Source: Arsenophonus sp046530785 (GTDB lineage Bacteria > Pseudomonadota > Gammaproteobacteria > Enterobacterales > Enterobacteriaceae). From it: DNA of 64,000 bases. This document shows positions 55,060 to 64,000 of the stretch, in pieces (the first letter of the stretch is position 1; each line of letters opens with the position of its first letter). The stretch lies in NCBI GenBank assembly GCA_046530785.1, contig JBHEQT010000003.1:118925-182924 (forward strand), given 5' to 3'. Position numbers and translations under genes: made by a program. Below the pieces are notes generated by a model, which did not search any database, was not told the DNA's origin, and was given only the letters and a program-made list of their open reading frames with translations.

Positions 55060-55476
55060 TTAAATTAAAAAATCATCTAATTTTTTACCATTTTGTTCTA
55101 TTGCATTTTTAATTATAGAAGGTGTACGACCTTGACCTGTCCAAGTTTTAATTTCACCATTGTTATTTTTATATTGATATTTAGCAGGTCTTATAGTACG
55201 TTTAGAACAGGTTGATATTTTTAATGGAGTTTTTGCAGTAATTAAATCCTCTAGACTAAGTCCTGCTTCTTCAAGTAATTTAATATACTGTGCAACTTTT
55301 TGACTGTGCACTTCTAGCTCTGCTCTTGCTTGATTTTCATCTTCTCGACGTTCATCTACAACTGTATTGAATTTATCATGAATTTCTTTTAATGATTCTA
55401 ACGGCATTTCTCTTGCTATTGCACGTAAAGTACGAATATTATTTAATAATTTAAAATATTTTAATGAATCGCTCAT
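55060..55476 (-). CDS. hns: H-NS nucleoid-associated DNA-binding protein
   Basis: Oligomerising protein that bridges and silences AT-rich DNA. The 138 residues compare with 137 in E. coli. N-terminal dimerisation helices (LLNNIRTLRAIAREM, then a long coiled-coil helix to about 68), flexible linker 80-97, and the C-terminal domain with the minor-groove hook TWTGQGRTP at 111-119. Ends LDDFLI without the E. coli KQ. An extra cysteine (C90) lies in the linker. Neighbour order galU-hns is as in E. coli; tdk, expected next, is not seen. Retention of a silencer of AT-rich DNA in a nearly all-AT genome is notable. Confidence 0.97.
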   Translation of the reverse strand: MSDSLKYFKLLNNIRTLRAIAREMPLESLKEIHDKFNTVVDERREDENQARAELEVHSQKVAQYIKLLEEAGLSLEDLITAKTPLKISTCSKRTIRPAKYQYKNNNGEIKTWTGQGRTPSIIKNAIEQNGKKLDDFLI

Positions 55477-57339
55477 TTTTTTAATCTCGAATTAAAATTA
55501 ATTATGCCTGATACCTACTAATAATAAAATGCTATTTTATTTTCTGCAATAGTAAAATTATAAAATAAAGTTAAATTTATTTTTAAATATAATCTTTTAT
55601 GTAATTTAATAAAGGATCTCTTATTAAGAGATTATATATCCTTATATTAAATATTAAAGAATACTTAAAATTTATAAAAAATAATAATCTTACTTTTATA
55701 TTTGAATTTCATGAAAGTTATAGAGACGATCTTTTATTTTTTTTTATTAATTTTATTGTTTCTAACATTAATTAAATGTTAACTTAATATATCAAAAATT
55801 TGATTATTATTTTTTTTGTTAAATTATTTCTAATAGGTATTGTAGTTTTATGATGAAATTTAGTAATTAATATTTTTATGAATCACTTTATTAGTATAAA
55901 AAGGATATTCTTTTTTTAAAAATAGCATTGAAACATATAAATTATTATTATAAATATTACTAAAGTAAATGATGACAGTAATGAATGTTATAATAAAATA
56001 AAATAAAATAATTTTTTAAAAAATTTTGTAAACAAATGAAGTATTTGTAATTAATTTTTAAAAGGAAACCAACCTAATAATAATTAAATCATATTTTATA
56101 TCTTTAAAATATAATGGAGATAAATTAACTTTACTTTTTAATTTTTATATAGTTATAATTTTAGATCTAGAATAAATAATTATTTATATTTATTTATTTA
56201 AAATATAAGTTGTTAATTAATATAGATATATTTAATAAAATAGATAAAATCTATTTTGCTCTTTTGATAAGTATTTTCAAAAAAGGAAGTTAATTTAGTT
56301 TTGTAAAATTATTGATTATCTTAATATAAGTATATTAAATACAATTAATGAAACTAAATTCACTAATATAAATGAATGTTTTTAGTTTTTTATTTAAATA
56401 ATTTAATTTCCTTTATTATTTTTAATTTTTTTTAATTAGAATTACTTATGAAAAAGCATTTCTATTAGAAATTGTTTTGGATAATTCTAAAATAGATAGT
56501 TCAAATGAAATATTTATTAAGTGAATTTTCTAAAATCTATTCCTAATATCAGGAATAGATTTTTCTACAAGTTATTAAGATTATAAAATATAGAATAATT
56601 TTCCTTTTAATTCATGATTTAAAGAAAAAATAAAGTTTAATTCACATCGGTATTTAAAGAAATTAACATACTTTAAGTGTTATCTAAGCAATTAAATTTC
56701 CAATTATACTGGCAGTATTATTTATCACCTCTTCTAAGATTATTAACATTAGATCATTAGTATTTTACCATACTTAATGATAAGATTAATAAAAATTATA
56801 TTGACTGAATTTCTTTTATATAGCTAGATATTATTAGCATTATAAAAAATAGTATTTAATATTTATTAATTGTATTTCCTAAAGATTAGGATGAATAAAA
56901 AATCATACTTTAATTTTACTTTTCTATTAAAAATATAAACATATAAAAAATATCAGTCAAGAGAATATTTAGAATCTTATCGTATTATGCATCTCTTTAC
57001 TGGTACCCGTATTCTTTAATTCATTTAGATAACTAGCTACTGATTATTTTTTTAACAGAAAATTAAATTGTTCATTAGATATTTTTTTTAAAACTAAAAA
57101 TAGCTGTATGATATATACATAGTAATATCAAAATTTATCAAATATAGTAAAAATTTTAGGTATTTATAATAAAAATTTACATCAATAAGTTTTATATATT
57201 AGTTAATTTATATTAATTAATTAAAAATTATTTCTTGTATCTACGTCTTATATAATAAGGAAATAATATGAATATTGAAATGATATTCTGGTGAATATAA
57301 ATATCTTATATTTCTATTCTAATAAGATTAAATAATTCT
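55477..57339. other. Desert between hns and repeat copy C
   Basis: About 1.9 kb without an intact gene. tdk and adhE follow hns in E. coli; no anchor for either was found. Just upstream of hns a short palindrome (ATCTCTTA..AAGAGAT, about 55616-55632) may mark its leader or the end of a lost gene. Confidence 0.4.
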
Positions 57340-58700
57340 TTAATACACCATATAGGTTTTTATCTAATACTTGTTTCGATATACGACTAAAATTTTTATT
57401 AGTTATTGTGTTTAAATAAAAAAATATAATAGATCCAACCTTGATTAATTTTTTAGGATTTGAAATATTGTAACCATTCAAAAGAAATTTTTAATATCAT
57501 AAAATCTACTTAATAATATCTTTAATCAGAAATTTTTCAAAATAAAGCTAACTTCTATTATAGAAGTTTCTAACAAATCATGAAATAAAATAAATTGGTC
57601 ATATTTATATTTTAAACTACATCCCACCAAATTTGCTCATATTTTAATATGATTACTTATTTAAGTGTAAAACAACTTTAAAAAATGAAATACCAGAAAG
57701 ATACTTTAATTGTAAATTAATAAAATGGTATATTAATTGACTTACCAAAAAGGATTTACTGATTATATCAGTTTCTTAATATCTAATATGATAAAAAATG
57801 TTTCTTATTATATTCTTCTTTTAAGAAATAAATTGAAATCTCAAAAAAGATATATGAATTCTTTAACTGAAGATTTTATATAATAAATAGCTTAATTTTA
57901 GAAAGACATTTTTATGATACACACATATCGTTAATTATAAAACCCATTCAATTACTAAATTGAGAGAATTAAGTTTAACATTAATATAATTTTTCTTAAT
58001 CTGAAGTAAAATTGGAGACATCCTTTTTTGGAATACTTATTCATATTAAAAAAAATTTAATCACTTAACAAATATTTTTTCTATAAAATATATCTCTCGT
58101 TAATATTATGATGATAAAGATCCTATCCTTCAGTTAATAAAAATATTAACAATAATTAATTATATTACTGAAACTTAAAGTTAAAGATACAGAAAATGAA
58201 TAAATTTTCAGACTAAGATAAAATAACATCTTTATAAGGTTAGTTTTATCAAAATCAGTAACAAAATGAATAATTATGGAAAAGAATATTATTAAGTGAT
58301 ATCCAAATATTAAATAAATGTGATAAAATCACAACTTATTTCCAATTACTAGACATGAAATATCAAATTATTGTTTAAAACAATAAAATTATAAGATATA
58401 AAATTAAATTTTAATTTTAAAAGCGAAAATACTTTATTAAGATGATTGATATATAGTGAATATAACTTCTCATTATGATTATCTTGAAGTATGCTAACAA
58501 GATGAAGAAATTGAAAAGCTAAAATTTCGCAAGTTTCTCTTTAGATTATTTGTTTCCTAAAAAATCAAAGAGAAAGTATATTATCATTTTAAAAGATTTA
58601 TTATACTATTAAATATTATCCAGTTTATATCCAATTTTATTATGAGAGAATTCTTCAAAATTTTTAACAAAATATTACAACGACTAAATACATAAAAATA
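57340..58700 (+). repeat. Dispersed 1.3-kb repeat, copy C (divergent)
   Basis: Same orientation as copy B and colinear with it, but with many substitutions and small indels. Landmarks shared with A and B: CATTCAAAAGAAATTTTTAA near 57476, CATGAAATAAAATAAATTGG near 57578, AATAAATTGAAATCTCAAAA near 57827 and TTATTAAGATGATTGATA near 58435. Clearly older than the A-B pair or free from exchange with it. Limits approximate. Confidence 0.65.
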
Positions 58701-61700
58701 CTTATCGATCTCCCATATGAGATTTTATTTTAATCATTTATATTTAAAATCCAATTTAGGGAAATTACGAATAAGTTTACAACTATTCATAAAATTTAAA
58801 AATATTTTAAAAAGAATTTTAATATATTCATAATAGGATAGTTATATGGATTTTAGCTATATCTAATGAAAGAAGCATTAGATAAATCGATAATTATATT
58901 TTAATTTTAAATGGATTATATTAAAAGCAGATACCTTGATAAAATATTCAGGATTTTATATCTTGCTTTAACTTCAAAAAAACACTCTAGATTTTATATT
59001 GTAATATTTCAAAATATATTAACGATTTTATTAATAAAATTATTTATAAATAAATAATTGTTAATAAATAAGAAATTTCTATTATTTATTATCATTTGAA
59101 TAGTTTCAATAAAATTGAAATTAAATATTTTAAATTAAATATAATTAAGTAGTTTATTATGAAAATATATTTTTGCCATTTTGTTAGAATTTTATTCTAT
59201 ATTAAATATTTAAGTTGTAGGTTTTCAGAAATAAAATTCCGATTCTAGAACAGGGAAATTTATCATTAATGACGGAATTAATTTTCCATTATAAAGATTA
59301 TTAATTCACTTTAAAATATGAATCATTTGATTAAAATAAAGAATGGTTTTCATTTTTTTATTGAAATAATTAAATCGTTGAATTTATTTTTTGATCGGTA
59401 TATAAAAGGTATAAAAGATAATCAAGAACCAATATTTAATCTGTTCATTTATTTACTATTGCAGTAATTTTACTAAAATCGTTATAATTAATACATTTCA
59501 AATAATATAAAGAAATTTCATAAAAATATATTCTTTTATCTATAACTTTTACTTTTATTGATTAATATTCTATGTTTAATAGCATTTTTAACTGGATAAT
59601 TCAGAAAATTTATTATAGAAAAACTAATAAGTAAGTAAATTTAAATGTTTTATTTAAAAAATATTTTATTGATTTAAATTCTTTATTTCTTAAAAGTAAT
59701 CTCTATATTTAGAGAGGATGTTCGCTTGTTTGATTATAAATTTATCCAAAATGGAATTAGATTTTTTTTAATATAAAAACAATTATTATTTAAAATAAAT
59801 AATATTAAAATTGAAAAAATTCAATATATTTAATTTTCTTATAAAAAGCATTTCAATAAGATTGAATCCTATTTATACATATGATAACTACCTATAATGA
59901 TAACCTATTTCTAAAGTTATAATTCTTATTTTAACAATAATTAAGTTCACTAAGAGTTTTGTTAAAAATTAAGATTAACATCAAGGTGATCCTATTAATA
60001 TACTTAAAAATTTGACGAAAAATTCAATACTTTAACAATTATATTTTTATATCTGCTCCAAACAAAAAACTAGCTTACAAAATTTGTTTTATAGGTATTT
60101 ATTTTCTTTAAGCGAGTAATAAAAATTATTTATATCTTTAGATTAATTTAAAAAATTTAAAAGGTACTTGAAAATAAGATTAGTTATTGCATTTACTTTA
60201 ATAAATAAAGTAAATAAAAGTTTAGTAATTATTATAGTAAAAAGTAAGTTTTTAGAATAAATATCTTAAGTTTTTTCATTTTATAGAATTAAAATATACC
60301 CAAAACAATTTTAATCATTTTATTTTTATAAAATTTTATTCTTGATTCTTTAATCAATAATTTTGTTAAAAGAATACAATATTCAAAAATTGAGAGGTTA
60401 TCAATACGAAAATTTTATTAACTTAATTTTGATAAATTTTGTGAATTCTTGCTTTTTAGCAAGTCACAATAATTTTATTAAATTCAAATAATATTTAGTT
60501 ATAGTGATACCCTATTCTTAATAAGTTATTTAACTTTTAGTTAAGTAACTTAAATTAAGAAAATATAATTTAAATATGAAGTGATATTGTTATAATAAAT
60601 GCTAATTTATTTTTAATAATCTAATTGATTTTAGAATTTAATTTTATAAAATTAAATATAATTTTCATTATGTACATAAATATTTAATAAATATAATAGA
60701 TTATTACAGATTATTTTTTATAAAAAATTAATTTTAGATAATTTTTAGTACTTAATTGTGAGAAAGTTAATTTCTATTAGTATTTTGTTTGAACTTACCT
60801 AAATAAATTATACTCTGGTCTTTAGTTAAAAACAAAATTTATGTATTTATTAATATAAATAATTTTATAATCTATAGAAAAATTTTAAATTTAATTTAAT
60901 TTTAAAATTAACTCTGGAAGTTATTTTATATATTTACTTGTTTTGGGGTTAAATTTTTAACATTATTTTATATTCCTATTGATTTTCCATATCGCTATAT
61001 GTATGAGAGAATAACTCATTTGTAGTTATTACAGTCCTTTTATGATTAGAGATTGAGTATCTGAAGTGAGGAAGAATAAATAACTTTTTAGAACAATTAT
61101 TTAAAATAATATCTTGTTTATAGTTAAGAGAGATAAATGAACCTTAATCATTTTATCATGAATAAATATTTTATTTTTTATTGTTTTTATTTAACAATAA
61201 TTCTAGTTAAATTTTTAGGATGAATTGATGTTAATGTTTATTTCTTATATTATTTAGCTACTGTTAATATTAATTTGAATTTAACTTGTCAATCACATGG
61301 ACTAAATCTCTTTTTTTGAATAGTTCAAAACTAATAATTATAATATAATTTATTCATATTTACAAATTATTTATTAAACTTATATTTATATATATTTGAT
61401 AACTATATTACTAAGTTTATTTATCTAATAGTTATTATTTTAATAAATTAAAAATTTTTAATTTAAAACTATTATTGTTTAATATAGTAATATTCTATTA
61501 TTATGTTACGTCTATGTAGTAATTGAAAAAATCACAATATCTTCTTTCTAAGAAATTAATTTAGTTTTATTCCTCTTATAGATATAATTAAAGGGTATGT
61601 GGAATTTAATTAATAAATTAATTAAGTAATTTATTATATAAGAGCTATATTTTTAAAAAAAATACCTTATCTTTATATTTAAAGTATATATAAATTATTA

Positions 61701-61779
61701 TTTGTTTTTATGAAAATTTATTAGATCATTTAATGATATTAAATCTAAAAAATACTGTTATTGTATTTTAAATGTAAAA
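58701..61779. other. Desert between repeat copy C and cls
   Basis: About 3.1 kb with no intact gene. The opp operon and yciU lie here in E. coli; I found no reliable trace of them. No RNA gene is evident. Confidence 0.45.
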
Positions 61780-63237
61780 TTATAATAATGGGCTAAAAAA
61801 ATAGCAAATACGTTCAATAATACGGTTCCATAATGGTCGTTTATTCCAATTCTTTTGAATCAAAGGAGTAGAGTGAGCAATATAATCATATTGAGTTAAT
61901 ATTAAATCACTACCAAAATTAATATCATCAATAACAACAGTAATTTCAAAATTAAGACAAAGGCTTCTTATATCTAGATTAACTGAACCGATTAAACTTA
62001 ATTCACCATCAATAGAAAGGCTTTTAGTGTGCAAAAGACCATTATTGAACTGATAGATCTTAACACCTGCTTTTAATAACTCAGAATAAAAAGCTCGGCT
62101 TGCCCAGCGAACTAAAAAAGAATTATTTTGATTAGGAATAATCATTAATACTTCTACGCCTCGCATTGCTGCAGTACAAATAGCATAGATTAAATCATCA
62201 CTAGGAACAAAGTAGGGAGTCGTAAGAATCAACTGCTTACGAGCAGAAAAAATAGCTGTCATTAAAGATTGTTGAATTAACTCTTCCGGAAACCCGGGTC
62301 CTGAACCAATGACTTGAGTTATATGACCACTAGTTTGTTCAAATGGAATAATGTTGATATCATGGGGAGGAAGGATTCGTTGACCTGTTTCCATTTCCCA
62401 ATCAAAGGCGTAAACAATGCCAAGTGTTATTGAAACAGGTCCTTCCATCCGAACAACAATATCTATCCATTGCCCAACTCCGGCTTTTTGGTTAAAAAAA
62501 CGAGGATCAACCATATTCATACTTCCAACATAGGAAGTATGATTGTCAATAATAATTATTTTTTGATGTTGTCGGAGATCCATTCTCCGTAAAAAAAAGC
62601 GAAATAAATTTACTTTTAGTGATTCTATTAATTCTATTCCAGCTTCACGCATTTTTTTCGGTTGATTACTGTGAAAAAAAGACCAACTACCAGCAGAATC
62701 AATCATAATGCGACATTTTATACCACGTTTTGACGCATGAATTAAAGCTTTCGTGACTTCATCCACCAACCCTCCTGGTTGCCAAATATAAAATACCATT
62801 TCTATATTGCAATAAGCTGAATTAATATCGAGTATAATTCTATTTAATACATTTTGATAATTGGTTAATAGTTGAATTTTATTGCCTTTAACACCTCCAA
62901 TTCCTTGTCTTTTTTCGCATAATTTAAATAAAGGTTCAGCTACTTGGCTATTACTTTTACAAAAAATATGTTTAGATTGTTTAAGTTTTTCAACCCAAAC
63001 TTCAACTGAAAGCCATATATTCTTTGCTTTTATTATTCGTTTTTTACTGAAATATAATTCACCAAAAGCTAAATAAGAAATAATACCAACAAGTGGAATT
63101 ATATAAATAATTAATAGCCAGGTTAAAGTAGCAGTAACCGAACGTCGTTTTAATAAAATGCGTATAGTAACTGTGGCGATCATTATCCAATATAAAAAAA
63201 GTAAAGCCCATTTCAATGATATATAAATGGTTTCCAT
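61780..63237 (-). CDS. cls: Cardiolipin synthase A
   Basis: Inner-membrane phospholipase-D family enzyme that condenses two phosphatidylglycerols to cardiolipin. The ATG at 63237 gives 485 residues (E. coli ClsA 486), eight bases after AGGAAG; an in-frame TTG at 63243 is less likely. Two N-terminal membrane segments at about 8-30 and 36-59, then two HKD motifs: H224, K226, D231 (HQKIIIIDN..GSMN) and H403, K405, D410 (HTKSLSIDG..GSVN). Ends IERICYFFSPLL as in E. coli. Isolated by deserts on both sides, yet perfectly intact. Confidence 0.97.
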   Translation of the reverse strand: METIYISLKWALLFLYWIMIATVTIRILLKRRSVTATLTWLLIIYIIPLVGIISYLAFGELYFSKKRIIKAKNIWLSVEVWVEKLKQSKHIFCKSNSQVAEPLFKLCEKRQGIGGVKGNKIQLLTNYQNVLNRIILDINSAYCNIEMVFYIWQPGGLVDEVTKALIHASKRGIKCRIMIDSAGSWSFFHSNQPKKMREAGIELIESLKVNLFRFFLRRMDLRQHQKIIIIDNHTSYVGSMNMVDPRFFNQKAGVGQWIDIVVRMEGPVSITLGIVYAFDWEMETGQRILPPHDINIIPFEQTSGHITQVIGSGPGFPEELIQQSLMTAIFSARKQLILTTPYFVPSDDLIYAICTAAMRGVEVLMIIPNQNNSFLVRWASRAFYSELLKAGVKIYQFNNGLLHTKSLSIDGELSLIGSVNLDIRSLCLNFEITVVIDDINFGSDLILTQYDYIAHSTPLIQKNWNKRPLWNRIIERICYFFSPLL

Positions 63238-64000
63238 AGACAAAATTCTTCCTATCTTAGAATCGCTTTCAGTACTATTGGTTATCTGATTATTCAGAAT
63301 AACAAAACAAAATTTGTTATGAATATTAAAGGTATGATTTTAGCTGAATTGAAAGTAAAATCATGAATTTTTATTTATTTTTTTTATATTTTATTTCCGT
63401 ATATAAATTAATTATAATTTGGTAGTTCAAATATTTAGTTATTATTTTATATTACAAATATTAAGTCGGTTTAGAAGAAAATGAATGAGATAGATTTGAT
63501 AATTAATTAATATTTGTAATTTCTGATATTATAATTGTTAATTAAGATAGAGTTTCCTATAATTTTATAGGAAGAGCAAGATACTTCTGATTTTAGAAAT
63601 TTTTCTCATTGAAAAATGTTCTTATTATATTTAAAGTACAACGTATATTTAAGTCGCTTAACTTAAGAAAAAACTCTTAATCCATTTGAGAGGATTCATT
63701 TTATATCATCTATTATTTTATCATCAATTTATACTTTAATTAAAAATATTTTCTGTTTAGAAAAATAGAATCTATCAGATATATATATTCATTGAAAGTA
63801 ATATAATTACGTACTTTAAATTTATCTCGTTTTAACGTTATAAAAATTCTTTTGTATTAAAGTAACATGGTAACATAAAGAAAAAATTAAAATTTAGATA
63901 AATTTTTTATCTGTTTTGTTGAAAATCATATTTTCTTTAAAATTGATGATATCGTTTAATCAGTAACTTTATTGATCTTAATCATACTTTTGTATTGCTA
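63238..64000. other. Desert at the right end, upstream of cls
   Basis: No gene seen. kch lies upstream of cls in E. coli, but no trace was recognised. The first 100 bases should hold the cls promoter, which I could not pinpoint. A small AACAAAATTTGTT palindrome lies near 63307-63319. Confidence 0.4.

Noticed and set aside
1..64000. tRNA, rRNA, CRISPR arrays, prophage and intact insertion sequences
   Set aside because: Looked for T-arm patterns, GC-richer islands, regularly spaced repeats and transposase motifs; none found, although a tRNA with unusual sequence could be missed by eye.

Overview
The window comes from an enterobacterial (Enterobacterales) chromosome in an advanced state of decay. 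By eye it is about four-fifths A+T. Only 19 intact protein genes are visible, filling about 17 kb of 64 kb, and every one has a close E. coli counterpart of near-identical length with its catalytic residues preserved. This combination (strong AT bias, few but well-kept genes, almost no mobile elements, very low coding density) points to a long-term, host-restricted insect-type endosymbiont whose dead genes have not yet been deleted. The exact lineage cannot be named from this window.

Layout: 0-5.2 kb desert with a menI relic; 5.2-12.3 kb the complete sufABCDSE operon, then ldtE and convergent lpp; 12.4-15.5 kb relics of pykF and gloA, then rnt and convergent grxD; 19.6-21.7 kb pdxH and tyrS followed by a pdxY relic; 25.4-28.5 kb fabI preceded by relics of sapF, sapD and probably sapC; 31-35.6 kb gapA, then divergent relics of fadR and nhaB; 40.4-44.2 kb pncA and sppA separated by an ansA relic; 44.2-53.6 kb a long desert with two short relics; 53.7-55.5 kb galU and convergent hns; 61.8-63.2 kb cls. 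A degenerate repeat of about 1.3 kb occurs three times (28.6, 39.1 and 57.3 kb), the first copy inverted.

The main discovery is that many deserts are readable fossils. Translating them shows frameshifted, stop-ridden but ordered remnants of the genes that neighbour the same survivors in E. coli: menI before suf, pykF before lpp, gloA before rnt, pdxY after tyrS, sap before fabI, ansA between sppA and pncA, nhaB beside fadR. Many other stretches are too eroded to read.

What survives is a core set: Fe-S assembly (suf, grxD), envelope structure (lpp, ldtE, cls, sppA), lipid synthesis (fabI), glycolysis and UDP-glucose supply (gapA, galU), PLP and NAD metabolism (pdxH, pncA), translation and RNA processing (tyrS, rnt) and the nucleoid protein H-NS. 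What was lost includes Na+/H+ antiport, fatty-acid regulation, a second PLP route, peptide import or resistance, methylglyoxal detoxification and asparagine catabolism. All comparisons are with E. coli proteins recalled from memory; no search or alignment was run.
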